Shown: in pieces, positions 9,234 to 20,734 of the stretch
Layout: the number at the start of each line of letters is the position of its first letter
Position numbering within the stretch: position 1 is the stretch's first letter
Origin: Branchipolynoe longqiensis
Lineage: Eukaryota; Annelida; Polychaeta; Phyllodocida; Polynoidae
Direction of reading: 5' to 3'
Assembly: GCA_030323885.1 (NCBI GenBank)
Contig: JASIRB010003633.1
Span: forward strand, 1 to 64,000
Length of the DNA stretch: 64,000 nucleotides
The notes under the pieces: model-generated
Seen by the model: the letters and a program-made list of their open reading frames with translations, nothing else
What the model was told of the DNA's origin: nothing
The model's database searches: none
Made by a program: the position numbers and the translations under genes

Positions 9234-12200
9234 TCGATTATCGCCCCTAGTTATTCCGTCTGTTCAGGATTCTTAAGCCTGGGCAGCGGAAAACTACCTG
9301 AAAAATATTCTAATTTGGCACCTCCTTTACTCCTTCTCCTAATTGTGGCTGGACCATATATATGTGACCATTCCATTGGTCTGGGTCTTATTACTTTGGA
9401 CCCCCTTATCCTTATATGGATGCGCAAGCGACCCCAGCGACCCACTCTTCGTGCAGTCAAGCTCTGCTTACCATGCCTGATGGACTCTTCACACCATAAC
9501 ACCTGGAGGGTATCTCTATCACTTGTGACTCACCGTGCAAGTAGTTCCCTCCCTTGGGGAATGTATATGTATTCGCACTTGGTTGTTGGTACTCACAACA
9601 ACTTAGTCTCCTAGGTTGTCTGACTACCGGTGCATCCCAACCTTTTTGCGCCCCTAGTACGGGTGCCGCAGTGCCTGATATCCAACTCAGTTTTGGAATA
9701 CCATCAGTTCCTTTTGCACCTTATGTGAATCTAAAGCTTCACCTCAGCTTTGACTCCTAAGAGCCCCTCCAGTATTCAGCTGCACTGTCCCTGCTCACGG
9801 TACACACAGCTCACTTGCCCCCTGAGTGACACCTCTGAGTATCGCCATATGCCCCATATTTCCCTTTCACTTATCGGCCCTGTTTACATCCCATTACTGA
9901 CTCTGCCTCGCAACTGCTTCCCGCTTACTTCCGGTTATATTTAAAGAGAAAGACGAAAAAAATGGATCGATGTTTGATCCTGACCACAACTGTACAAATT
10001 TTGGATTACACACATTAGCCCCCCAAGCCAAAGCCTGGATACTAAGCTTAGTTCTAATTCTACCTACAAGGTTGCAGGAGAGTAAACCTGGCTGATGACG
10101 AGCTTTTGCCCCTCACCAACTGGTAGGAATTATATGCCCCCACTAACACAACCGTAGAAAAGCTTTAAAACCATCTTTTCTGATCTCCCTGGACTCCACT
10201 GAGAACTGACCTGGTGGTGGACTGAACTCATAGTATTTGGCGGCATACTACCATGGACCCAGTCGGAATGACCGGAGTACGAGACTTTAGGCGCAATCTC
10301 CCACTCCTGCAGCGATTAGTGTTACAGTTAATGATTATATATTTACATACATACATCTATCTACAGTTATTTAGTTTATATGATAATTTATAAAGATAAG
10401 TGTAATAATTGAATAGAAGTAATGGTTTTTAGGTGAGAAGTTATTTACATGAATTTTTACGATAACTATAGACAAAATGAAAAGAATGGTGATGATCGAG
10501 GTTCTTAACCTGTACATATGTCAATTATAATCTCGCTCCCTTGTTAAACTCACTGCCCCGCAGTGTGTTTAATAACCCTTGATTAAGAATTGACCAGTAC
10601 AGCTTTAATGTATATCATTGTGGTATATCGTATTGTGCCCACAAATATCATCATGGTGGATCATATGATTTTTATCTGCCTTAAGGCGATCTGGGCTGAC
10701 AAACAATGACTGCGATTCCACTGACACTTGTGCCCACTAGGCCACTGCACTAAATATTTGGACAATAGTAAAACAGTCAAAACCAGCAAAAATTCAAGCT
10801 GATTCCTCGGCATCATGCTTCCATGTCAGGGTTTTAGTCCCAACTGGCCCTGATCCAAGTTTGCGCCCCAGCAATGTCCTAACTTTAACAAAATAGTGAC
10901 ATCTTTGATTACACTGAGTCTCCCAGAGACTAAAATACAAGACTGTGCAAGACTTAAATATAAGTCTATGAGACTCGTTTAGTAAAAAAAAACAGTATAT
11001 AAAATATGCAGTAAGTCTTTTGAGACTTAATAGGATACCTCAGTAAGTCTACTTGAAACTTAAACTACTCGAATCTCACACTGAGATTGTACAACTACGA
11101 GTCTCTCATTGGGACTGTAAACACTGAGTATCACCTTGAAGCTTAAAACAAAAGACGTTTAAACCGTGATCTGACCTTGAGATCAAAATAACACCTGAAC
11201 CTCACAATTGAGATTTAAACACTCTCAATCTCACCTTGAGATTTTAAACACATGTAATCTCCCTTGAGATTGTACTCTTATCTCACCTTGAGATTTTACC
11301 ACTTCAATCTCACCTTGAGATTTTAAACATCATATCTCATTTTGAGATTTCACACACTCTCTCAGTCTCCCAGACTGGATTTACAACCCTACCCCAGCGC
11401 TGATTTTGGTACCATACACGTGTTTCACATGACCCATGTTTGCTGGGGCAACCCTACCAGAGTTGCCATACCAACATGGTCATTCATTACTTATACATGA
11501 CGCATGTATGTCATGCCAACCCGACCAAGAGTTGGCATACCACCATGGCCATTCATCAATGTGCCCTGCACATAAAATACTCTAGGCCCTGCCTAGTGGA
11601 CGCCTTGTCCTATCACTCTCTTCAGAGATTTGTTGGCCCCACCGCACGGACGTGTCCATGAATGGGCACGCCCCCGGCAAGGCGTCCGAATCCCTAGCAA
11701 TAAAATACACAATACACACGTAAGCCTATGGGTACTCCACCATCCATTAATTAGGTGAATGGGAAGACCGAGTCAATACGTTTTGGACCTTCCAGGTCGA
11801 CACCAAACAGTGTTTTACCACATGATGCAATACTCCTCGCAAAATTCACAATATTCGACCACACAAAAATGACACCTTGTCATATGAAATCACCGTATGC
11901 GATATACTCCTCGCATTAATGCGTAATCACGCTTAAGAACCACCAGTACCACACCCCCGGGGTGATACATGAATCACTTACACCACCATTCTCCGGAATG
12001 GTACTCGTTCCAGACTGCTGAAACACAAAAAACTTATTAACATACACAACAATAAGGCAAGACGAGGCTTGGAGCAAACCCAAGTTTGATAGAACCACAG
12101 GGTACCATACACAAATGAATTATGCAATAATTTTAACCGCAGGGTACACCAACATACGTTCACTAAACCACTGCTTTGTCAGTTACCTCAAGTGCAGTAC

Positions 12201-13431
12201 ATTACATAAGGGAAAAGCGACCATCATCTTTTCATTACCAAGGAAGTACCCTCCCAATTCTCAATTTGCAATAGTACTCCTAATATTCTCTTTAAAAAAA
12301 ACCAACAGATGTTGCATATACACCACCTTTTAACCGTGCAAGGTCAACGCAGTGCATTCGCAAAACTCTAGGTTTCATGTCCCTTCTCCATTTTGGAGGG
12401 TTTGTACTTTCACCGGTAACACCAGTTTCACCTTACCCGGCGACACTATCTTTGTAACTACTCACAGCTTATAACTGCTAAGCTTCACAACAAGCTCTGC
12501 TCCATTATTGCCATATTCAGCATATGTCACCACTCAACCCCAACATATTTAGCCTATTCAATTACAGTGACAGCCGTTAGGCGACTGATGATGGACTGAT
12601 CTAGAGTGTCAGACAGCTGATATCATCTGGTTGCCCAGGCTGATTGATCGAAATGATCATCTGCCAGCCAGCGGTTTACTGCCTGTTACATCCTTTGGTA
12701 CCCAAGGTGCAATCTTCCCCAGAGCAGGTCTGACATTGGGTGCTTAATACCCTGACATACCTGTATACCGGAAGAATACTCTCAATCCTATTTTATGAAC
12801 AGTGTAACAAGTAGCTGGTCTTCGTCCCCTGTGCACTGAGGATGTCGAACCCCAACTTGCAACTCTGTCACAAAACACTATGCAACTGCATTTGGACAGC
12901 ATGTATCTATGCAGTCAAGGCAACAATTACTCAGTGAATATCCACTGATCATATGCATGAGGTCATCATCATCATCATCATGATATGCGACGATTAGTAC
13001 AAAATACACCCTACTTTATTGTGCTCCCACACTCAAGGAACTTACTGATATGGATTTCACAGTCCTGGTGACCCACATTAAATAAGTTATATGAATTAGG
13101 AACCCACTTCTGCTGCTACTCTCATGAAGCACAATTGCCGACACTACCTAACACAGTGGCAACTGCGTGTAGATCTTGTTATGTCCACGCCGTGATGAGC
13201 AGGGTATACATGTCGAGTTACCGTCCAGTGGAAGTGCAATTATTTAGTGTTACTGCGGGGCTTCGGTGTGTGACTACCAAAGTTAATAGATGCGCCCCCT
13301 AGCATGGGTACAGCATCCAGAGTGGATCACCACACTGAGTTCAATGTGCGACGAGATACTCTCCAAATCTGCCCGCGAAACAATGTTCACACCAAAACAA
13401 TGTTCACACCGAAACAATGTTCACAATACAG
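9234..13431 (-). other. Noncoding 3' internal region of the Gypsy element
   Basis: This 4.2-kb region lies between the integrase end and the 3' LTR. No frame shows RT, RNase H, envelope or other recognisable motifs on either strand; frames are short and mutually inconsistent. It contains the hairpin array at 10900-11370 and an (ATC)n microsatellite near 12965. If the element were of the Gmr1 type (integrase before RT), RT should lie here, and it does not. Confidence 0.7.
10900..11370. repeat. Array of short hairpins (AGTCT/AGACT, AATCTC/GAGATT)
   Basis: At least a dozen small inverted repeats follow each other at roughly 20-30-bp spacing. The left part uses GAGTCTCCCAGAGACT and AAGTCTTTTGAGACTT-type words. 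The right part uses AATCTCACCTTGAGATT-type words repeated with spacers such as TTAAACA. Stems are 5-7 bp with loops of a few bases. Stem sequences drift along the array but remain self-complementary. Confidence 0.75.
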
Positions 13432-14540
13432 CTAATTGCACCTCTCACCCGTCTGTTCAGCAGCGGCCTGTACAGCTTCGATGCAGATCCTCTTCTTTTC
13501 CAGCTCCATTGAAGCCGAGGGGAACAGCCGTCCCCTCGCATGCGACCGCAGCAGACGGTCTGAAGCAGGCAGCTCTGGCGTGACAGCACCTCGCTTCGAC
13601 CCTCCAGCCCTCGGTGTTGACTGGTTACTGTGCTGGTTGTGGCCATGTTGGCCACGACGCTCCCCGCCTCCACTGCCGCCATCTCCGTCAGTTGCAACCA
13701 ACTTGGGAAGTTGTTTTGTGAAGCGGTTGCCTGTATGTGTGTAAGGTGTAGAACCTATCGGGCCGGTTGGGTCTGCTGGGTGGAGTCTCAGAGGGGCTGA
13801 CTCAGAATGGGGCAAGCATGGCTGGTTGGGCTGCCCAGCTGACTTGGCCCCGTCGGGATAGGTGGTGGGTTTGGAGGGTCCCCTATGCTCCTTTCGCACA
13901 TTGCGGGTGGGTTGCTGAGGATTTGGTGATGTTGCATCTCTCCCCCTCTTGCTACCCCTCCCCCTGGTGTTGTAATGGTGCACGACCCCCCCTCCCACTA
14001 TTCCTTCTCCCCCCAAATGACATTCTCCTGGCAGCTTCATCAATGTCCATGGGAGTTTCCACATCCCCTACCAGGCGCATTTCCACATCCCTCGTACATG
14101 GGTGTGTGGAGGGCAGCAGTGCATCCTCCGGTCCTGCTAGCTTAAAGCTAACTCCCGCCTTTGACACTCCACCTGCACCCCCATGCCCTCTGCCCTCCTT
14201 TCCTTGGACAGGTGCACGCTTCACCTCACTCCTGGCTGTGACTCTACCAGAACCTGCCATTGGCTTGGTCATGCCATCCTTCTTCCTACCACTCCTCGCA
14301 CGTTTCCTCTGCGCCCTTGTGAGTCTCGGCCTCATATCCTCCCACCGAACCTCGGGATCGACCAACTTCACCTGATCCCTATTAACAGTCCTCCGCCTGT
14401 TCTCTGGTCCGACGCATGTGATGACTGATCCCCACACTCTAGTTACCATGTATCCGGGGTCCCATTGCGCATCAAGTGGGCCACCTTCATTTACATAAAC
14501 TAGCACCGAGTCTCCGACCACAATGATCGGTGCATTGGCT
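13432..14540 (-). pseudogene. Integrase C-terminal region (GPY/F-like) and basic tail
   Basis: Downstream continuation of the integrase. 13952-14521 encodes a VGDSVLVYVN start, a WDPGYMV motif corresponding to the GPY/F module, and VNRDQVKLVDP, then a long Arg/Lys/Gly/Ser-rich tail. Near 13990 the reading shifts to the frame of 13432-14064, where an HHYNTRGRG motif resembles the usual terminal basic motif of Gypsy integrases. At least one frameshift separates it from the upstream part. No RT follows. Confidence 0.7.
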
Positions 14541-14543
14541 TTA

Positions 14544-14820
14544 TCAACCGACTCTCGCTCGGTTGTATTGCCTGCTTATTTCTCGGTTTGTTACTGCCTC
14601 CCTCAGTGTCAACGACAACTGCTCAACCCTCTGTGCAACAGCTTCTTTGTTGTTGACCCTCCTCGTGCTATCTGTTAGGTTCCAAAGGGACCTATTTGGA
14701 TGCCTTCCGAAGGTGAGGAAGAAAGGGGAATGTCCAGTTGAATTGGAACTGGTCGTTCTATGAGCCAGCAGCGAGTCCCCAAGATAATCTTCCCATTCAG
14801 AAGCCCTTGCATTCACCAGC
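14544..14820 (-). pseudogene. Integrase core-to-C-terminal segment, frameshifted
   Basis: The frame carries NARASEWEDYLGDSLLAHRT and SPFFLTFGRHPN, typical of the Gypsy integrase stretch just after the catalytic glutamate. It is one nucleotide out of frame with the main 888-residue frame, which ends at 14813. A one-base indel or programmed shift near 14820 would connect them. No slippery heptamer stands out, so mutation is likelier. Confidence 0.75.
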
Positions 14821-17479
14821 TCTTCAGCATGTCTTTCAGGGTTCGATGGTACCTCTCCACCATCCCATTACTTTGAGGGTGGTACGGTGATGAGTGCCGC
14901 ACCTCCACCCCCAACTCCTTAAGATAACCCTCTACCAACTTGTTATGGAACTCACATCCCCTGTCAGTCAAAAAAACAGCAGGTGGTGAGTACCTGGGAA
15001 TGTACTCTTTAGACAGGTAATCATATATTAGAGCAGCTGATTTATTTGGTAGGGGCTTGGCTTCAACATAGCCCGTACAGTGATCAATTATGGAAAGCAA
15101 ATATCGGTTTCCCTGCCTACTCTCTGGGTAGGGTCCCGACAAATCTGCTCCCACCATCAATCCAGGTGCGGTCGGCAGAGGCATATCAGTGGGGGGTGGC
15201 TTGTCACGCTTAACTTTTGTGACAGCGCATGGTGCACATCTGGACACGTATCTCCACACATCCCGAGCCATTCCAGCCCACCCAAAGTGCTCCTGGACCC
15301 GCTCCAAGGTCTTTGCCGCAGCCATATGCCCTACATCCAAATGTGCTCTCTCAATCACCTGCTTTCTACACCCTTCCGGCAGTACCAACCGTGGGTACTC
15401 TGGTTTCCCCGCCAGAGCCCGAAGCGTGTAGAGAAGTCCTTCATGAAGGGTATAATCATTCTCCTCATTTCTACCCTCCTCATACTCCTTCATTTTCCTT
15501 TGCTCCCCTTCGAGTAGCTCCACATCCAACTGGTAGTATTTGAATGGAACTTCCTCCTCAGCTGCCATCCCAGACACCCATGCCATCTCCTGTGGCTCCT
15601 CCTTCCCTGGAAACAACCTCGGGAAGCACTCTTTCCAATAGTCCATTTCTGAGACCATCCCTTCCAACCGATGGTCAGTGTGACCTACATGGGCCCACGG
15701 GAGCTTCCGGCCGCCTAGCTGAACCTCCCGCGACTCATAATAAATCACCACATCGCAAGCCTCCATGGCATCGCTGCCTAGCAACACCTCATGCCCATGA
15801 AGGTCCTCAACTACATAGAAGTCGGTCTTCCTATCATAAATCGGCACCCTGGTGACTCCCAAAGTAGAAATCATGTGCCCTGTGAGAGACCTCAGTCTCA
15901 ACCCATCTCTTAATTGGGAAGCAACCACCTTTGCCCTGACCAAGTGCTCCCAGCACTTACGAGTAATAATCGATCTACTCGCTCCTGTATCGACCAGCGT
16001 CACAAAACTCACCCCGCCAAGGTTGAGCTTGATGCAAGGCCGGCGATCAGTCGCAACGATCAGTTTCCCTGGTTCTGATTGTTCCATGGCACTGATCGTC
16101 GGACCCCGCACCTTACGCAGGTGCCTAAGGGCTTTTGCTGCCTCATCACGCTGTGGACAATCCATCACCCGGTGGTCACCCTCACAGAAGTAGCAGCTGA
16201 ATGACCGGGGAGGTCCCCCTCCATTATGAAATCTACCCCCCCGACCCCAATCATTACGTCGTATCAGGCTCCCGCCACGCTGGTTATAAACCCCTCTATC
16301 TCGCTGGTTGTACCCCAAGCCCTGTTGCGCATTCCCAGAACCGTTCTGCTGGCTGTTATAGCCACTACTCTGTTGGTTAGACCCATTGTTGTCAATGGTA
16401 GACCCGTTGTTCTGATAGTTCCCCCCACTATCTTGACCTCTCATAGTGGCAACTATCGCATTCAAGAAAGTCTGCTGATTGAAGTCAGGCGGTACCCCGT
16501 CCCGAGGAGCCCATGCACCGTGGTGCCCTGCGCCTGTGGACACCTCATCATTTCTCTCATCCCTCCTATCAACATGCTTCCTCAGGCTCTTCAACTCGCC
16601 CTGTATAATCTTGTATGCCTGCCTCACCTCCCCTAATTCGGCCCGAAGTATCTCAGCAGCCTTCCCCATTTCAGAGCCCTTATCCCTCGCTGTACGGCTA
16701 TGCCTAACAGCGAAGACATCCATGGCCTCCTCCTCATCGCTATCTCCCCCCAATGCCCTCTCAGCATCTCTAGACATACCCTCTGTCTTTACCAGAACTA
16801 CAACCTCCTCTATAGTTGACGGCTTCTGCCGACAGATGGCACACCTAACATCTGCATGACTCAGAGAATTGATAACGGTCTTAACCAAGGTCTTAGTAGT
16901 GCTAGGGACCTGCAGATCATCTGGCTCCCATGCCCCAGCCACTGCATCACAGAATCGGTGGCAATATGACACTTCCGACTCATGCTTGGTTTGGGTCATC
17001 CGTTTCACAGTGTCCTGTAGAAACTCTTCTTCATCTGCAGTGAGTAAGGTTTCCATGACCTCCTTCTTCACCACCTCCCATGGGGTATCATGCTGCCTCC
17101 TTTGGAGTGACCTCAGAACATCCCTTAACGAACCCTGGGAGTGAGTCAAGGCAAATGCCAAGATCACTGAATCATCAAATTTATCCCCCTCATGCGCTCT
17201 GGCGGCTTCAATCCCATCCAACCATTTCCGTAAGGCCCCTTTCACAGACCCATCTGTTATCCCTACTAAGCCAGAAAATTCCCCAATTTTTAGACGGTAC
17301 GGTTTTTCTGGTACCAGTGGTAAAGATTGCTGCATCGCAATCTGGTACGATCCAAAGACATCTCTTAGGTACTGATCTGCATAGTCAGTCTCCTTGGCAT
17401 CCATAGGTATTTGACCTGCTGCCATGCGATCCCCCATCCACTTCTGAAAGTTTCCGTACTGACCCGGCGATATAGCCAT
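14813..17479 (-). CDS. Gag-protease-integrase polyprotein lacking RT
   Basis: An 888-residue open frame starting at an ATG with A at -3. Residues ~1-330 are an alpha-helical Gag-like region, followed by a Gly/Asn/Gln-rich stretch to ~425. A zinc knuckle lies at C429-C432-H436-C441 (CX2CX3HX4C, one residue shorter than the usual CX4H). An aspartic protease DTGA lies at 497-500, with LLGSD near 566. After only ~150 residues of linker comes an integrase zinc module (H713, H718, C748, C751) and a DDE core D779, D839, E875 with D-X35-E spacing. No YxDD, no RT fingers and no RNase H DAS motif occur between protease and integrase. In canonical Ty3/Gypsy, RT-RNase H sits there; in Gmr1-like elements integrase precedes RT. 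The frame is uninterrupted, so Gag, protease and integrase chemistry may be preserved while RT would have to come from elsewhere. Confidence 0.85.
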   Translation of the reverse strand: MAISPGQYGNFQKWMGDRMAAGQIPMDAKETDYADQYLRDVFGSYQIAMQQSLPLVPEKPYRLKIGEFSGLVGITDGSVKGALRKWLDGIEAARAHEGDKFDDSVILAFALTHSQGSLRDVLRSLQRRQHDTPWEVVKKEVMETLLTADEEEFLQDTVKRMTQTKHESEVSYCHRFCDAVAGAWEPDDLQVPSTTKTLVKTVINSLSHADVRCAICRQKPSTIEEVVVLVKTEGMSRDAERALGGDSDEEEAMDVFAVRHSRTARDKGSEMGKAAEILRAELGEVRQAYKIIQGELKSLRKHVDRRDERNDEVSTGAGHHGAWAPRDGVPPDFNQQTFLNAIVATMRGQDSGGNYQNNGSTIDNNGSNQQSSGYNSQQNGSGNAQQGLGYNQRDRGVYNQRGGSLIRRNDWGRGGRFHNGGGPPRSFSCYFCEGDHRVMDCPQRDEAAKALRHLRKVRGPTISAMEQSEPGKLIVATDRRPCIKLNLGGVSFVTLVDTGASRSIITRKCWEHLVRAKVVASQLRDGLRLRSLTGHMISTLGVTRVPIYDRKTDFYVVEDLHGHEVLLGSDAMEACDVVIYYESREVQLGGRKLPWAHVGHTDHRLEGMVSEMDYWKECFPRLFPGKEEPQEMAWVSGMAAEEEVPFKYYQLDVELLEGEQRKMKEYEEGRNEENDYTLHEGLLYTLRALAGKPEYPRLVLPEGCRKQVIERAHLDVGHMAAAKTLERVQEHFGWAGMARDVWRYVSRCAPCAVTKVKRDKPPPTDMPLPTAPGLMVGADLSGPYPESRQGNRYLLSIIDHCTGYVEAKPLPNKSAALIYDYLSKEYIPRYSPPAVFLTDRGCEFHNKLVEGYLKELGVEVRHSSPYHPQSNGMVERYHRTLKDMLKSW

Positions 17480-18196
17480 TTTGTTAGGATATTGACTCCC
17501 TTATCAATCAACAACAAACAAAAAATCCCCCTAAAAAATCCCGGTATCAACAATCAACACTGATTTATGCAACAAGCAATTGAGATAATCAACAACAACA
17601 ACAAAAACAGTTTTATCTGAACAGTGACAGGTGTGAACCCTAATTTTGAATCACAGCCGAAATTACTACACTTCCGGTTCCCAACCACAATTGGGATTTC
17701 AATCACAAAATGCCCACACCCAGCCAAGCACACTAAATTTTCAATTCAATGTAACAATCACGTGTTATGAGAAAAATTACAGAAGTTGGCTCAGTTACCA
17801 ACTCCACACAAATCAACACGTGTGGTCAGTTAGACAATTTTGTCAACACATGGGTCAACCAAGATGTACAAATCAACCCCATGGGTGATCAACTCCAGTC
17901 TACCAGTCGGCTTGCTTCACACTAGCAGGACCACTAGGCCAAAATACAATGCCAATGGAAAAAACAAACTATTATGGTTAACCCCCAACACCCTGCCAAA
18001 TGTAGCTACCCACAGCAGCCAGCTAACTGCAGCTGACTCACAACTCTCAAATGGTTGCAGCCAACCTACAACTACCCAACTTGTCCACAGCAGACTCACA
18101 ATTAAGCAACTGGTTGTGGCCAACCCACAATACAGATTTTCAGAAGCAAAATATGACCCCTAATCCACAATAATCAAATCCAAAATAAGGAATTTT

Positions 18197-18360
18197 ACCC
18201 CTGTGAGCCCACAAATAGGCAAATCCACAAATAGGCAAATCCACAAATAGGTGAATTCACAAATAGGTGAATCCACAAATAGGTGAATCCACAAATAGGT
18301 GAATCCACAAATAGGTGAATCCACAAATAGGTGAATCCACAAATAGGTGAATCCACACAA
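18197..18360. repeat. 16-bp minisatellite in the Gypsy leader
   Basis: About ten tandem copies of CACAAATAGGTGAATC, the first two with the variant AGGCAAATC. It lies within the element's leader on the plus strand; the units read GATTCACCTATTTGTG on the transcribed strand. Confidence 0.9.
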
Positions 18361-18847
18361 AAAATAATCTAGCTTGAAATAATTGAACCTGGCTCCCAAC
18401 AATACTAGCTGTAACCAGCAGACAATAACAGCAGCGAAATCCCAATCTATCCCAAAAATTCCTGTCACATGTTCACATTACTGTCAGAATCACTAGGTTA
18501 CCCCTTACAATCATTCTTCAGTCTTCTTCTGACTATAGTCTGTCACAGAAATATGCACCCATGGCAAACACACTCGCAGATTTACCCCTGGTGGCTGTCT
18601 GCCATCCACGTGCGTTAGGACCGCAGCTATACTGCTACATTTCCCATCATCCCCACAAAATTCCCTCAAATTGTACACAACAAAACATGTTAACAACCAA
18701 CAACAAATCCTAACAGCAAATAACACAATTAAAATATCACAATATTGGCACTGGATGCCTCCTCCTGAGTACCTGTTCGAATCAGAAAATAGGCAGTTCG
18801 TTGTCAACAATGCAAGCAACAACAAAAAACTCACCAGAATTGACAAA

Positions 18848-18865
18848 GCCATCATGGTCCACCAC
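18848..18865 (-). promoter_or_regulatory. Candidate primer-binding site
   Basis: Directly after the 5' LTR end (TTAACA on the minus strand) comes GTGGTGGACCATGATGGC. TGGTGGACC, one base from the LTR edge, begins with the TGG expected from the CCA end of a priming tRNA. The tRNA is not identified. Confidence 0.4.
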
Positions 18866-19487
18866 TGTTAACTAGCGGTATTTTACACGCTAGAATCTTT
18901 ATAGGAAATAGAACCCTAACTTCTGTGTGTGGAGGCCGGAAAGCACTAATGTATGATATTACTCAAGCGATGATCCGCTTACTGTATCTGCTTACTATAT
19001 CTGCTTACTATATCCGCTTACTATATCTGTTCCAAGAAATATCAACCCAACAGAAATTAAGTGTGGTAAAGTCTAGTAGGGAGGGGTGGCTGGCTCCTCC
19101 TGCTGTGCTGTCTCCAGGTCATCTGCCTGCCACACCCCCTGCCCAGCTCTTTTATTCAGATGGAGCACATTCAAAATACAGGTACACAGTTGCTGGGAGT
19201 CTCCTCAGTCAGAGACAGTCACATGGCATTTCATTGGCTGAACCCCTCCAGTCAGTGGTGGGGGGAGCCAGGGGGGTGGGGGGGGGCCAACCCACCCACC
19301 CCAAGTCAGATACATATTTTTCCATCAAGTTCACCAATTACACTTACATGGGAGTATCAACCCTGTTTATCTTTACATAACACCCGTGGTCACCAGTCCC
19401 TTAGATTGGGACAACTCCAAAATAGTAGGAGTTTCTACATGCCTTACTTTGAGAATTACATATTTTATCATCTTTAGTTCAGCAAAC

Positions 19488-20063
19488 ATAGAACAAGTAT
19501 CCGAATTCATATATCTCAGACAAAAGATTACAAATGATGGGAGATGTGAGGAAGAAATTAAAAGAAGGATAACAATAGCCCGAACAACATTCTGCAAAAT
19601 GTATAGAGTGTTAACATCAAGTAAGATATTAATACAAACAAGGAAGCGTATTCTTCAGTGTTATGTGTGGTCTACTCTAATGTATGGGGCAGAGACTTGG
19701 ACAATCTCTAAGAAAATGTACAAACGTTTAGCAGCATTTGAGATGTGGACTTATCGAAGGATGATGAAAATATCATGGACAAAGAAGATCACCAACAAAG
19801 AAGCTCTCAGAAAAATTAAAAATAAGAAAAGCTTGTTTGCCACTATACAGACAAAGAAACTTATTTATTTTGGCCACATCATTCGTCAGAGTTCAATATA
19901 CCGTACATTGTTGGAAGGGAAGGTGAATGGCAGCAGAGGGAGAGGGAGACCAAGAACATCATGGTTTACAAATATTTCACAGTGGACAGGCTTGAATTAT
20001 TCACAGTCTATCAGAACAGCACAACATCGGGACAAGTGGAGAACCATTGCATCCAACCCTTGA
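19488..20063 (+). pseudogene. RTE ORF2 C-terminal fragment
   Basis: The open frame enters from the truncation point and contains EFIYLRQKITNDGR, ILQCYVWSTLMYGAETWT, RRMMKISW and GHIIRQSSIYRTLLEGKVNG followed by RGRGRPRTSW, a string typical of the RTE post-RT region. It has no RT catalytic aspartates. The first ATG (19386 region) lies in LTR sequence and is not relevant. It is an undamaged but incomplete retrocopy. Confidence 0.85.
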
Positions 20064-20090
20064 CTAGAGGACGGAACTATTGATTGATTG
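19488..20090 (+). mobile_element. 5'-truncated RTE-type LINE
   Basis: Flanked by a perfect 12-bp duplication AGTTCAGCAAAC (19476-19487 and 20091-20102) of a site that is single in the other LTR (near 8470). It ends in (ATTG)3, the short-microsatellite tail typical of RTE elements rather than poly(A). It carries only the C-terminal part of the RTE polyprotein. Confidence 0.9.
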
Positions 20091-20720
20091 AGTTCAGCAA
20101 ACTGCCACCAGGTGGGGCAGGGAGGGGTCACCACACACACACACTCCTCCGCCCACCTCCAGTCTGACACCTGGCTTTGGCAGGTCCTGCAAACACACAC
20201 ACACACAGCCCCCATGCATTGTCACCTGTGTGCTAACACTCCCTCAGATAGTGGCATCTGTAAATCATACCATAACAGGCACACAGAACTTAATTCTTGA
20301 CTTAATTATTATACCCATTCTGTGGCATTCTTCACAGACTATTTGTCTGGGTGAAGAAACCAGTCTGCATCAACTGTACATGCTGCCCTTAGTTTCACCA
20401 TTTACCCCCTTTCATACAATATATAATAACAACAGACTTCAATTCAGTAATACATGTAAATATACCAATACAGTCATAATTTTCCAGAGTTCTTATCTCC
20501 AGTGGGTATATTTGATGTAGAACCTTAGAACAATCTGATATTAATTATCACTTCACTTAATATACATAATCTACCATGGTTTCACAACTTGGTTTGAATA
20601 TTATGCATATGTATTTACCAACATGATAGAATGAATTAGCTAATATTAGAGAGGGTTTATAGTGGTACTTATTTTTTTTTGGTGGTAAATATGTTTATTC
20701 TGCTGAATAAGTCTTTTGTT

Positions 20721-20734
20721 AGTGCCGAAGCACT
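20721..20734 (-). promoter_or_regulatory. 3' stem-loop of the LINE
   Basis: AGTGC-CGAA-GCACT on the plus strand, read AGUGC-UUCG-GCACU in the element RNA, about 50 nt before the A tail. The truncated copy at 2689-2704 has CAGTGC-TCTG-GCGCTG at the same place: the loop differs and one pair is changed, but pairing survives. This fits a 3' RNA structure recognised by the element's RT, as known for L2-type LINEs. Confidence 0.6.

Larger units (their letters stand above)
17480..18865 (-). other. 5' leader of the Gypsy element
   Basis: About 1.4 kb between the 5' LTR and the Gag start, AT-rich on the plus strand, with a CAACAACAACAACAA run upstream of the ATG and the 16-bp minisatellite at 18197-18360. 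No coding frame is supported. A long untranslated leader of this kind would normally carry packaging signals; none can be identified by eye. Confidence 0.6.
18866..20672 (-). repeat. 5' LTR of the Gypsy element, main part
   Basis: It matches 7880-9071 closely, with a 603-bp RTE insertion at 19488-20090 (plus a 12-bp duplication) and truncation at 20672 where the LINE begins. The AATAAA on the minus strand is conserved at 19156-19151. Removing the two insertions and adding 29028-29204 gives ~1367 bp, close to the 1354 bp of the other LTR. Confidence 0.9.

Noticed and set aside
9251..12333. Small frames in the 3' internal region of the Gypsy element as env or RT remnants
   Set aside because: None has RT, RNase H, signal-peptide or transmembrane features, and neighbouring frames do not connect.
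19488..20090. RTE as the partner LINE that moves SINE-2
   Set aside because: The RTE tail is (ATTG)n, while the SINE-2 tail in its sense orientation is (ATCA)n, the complement. The 3' ends do not otherwise match.
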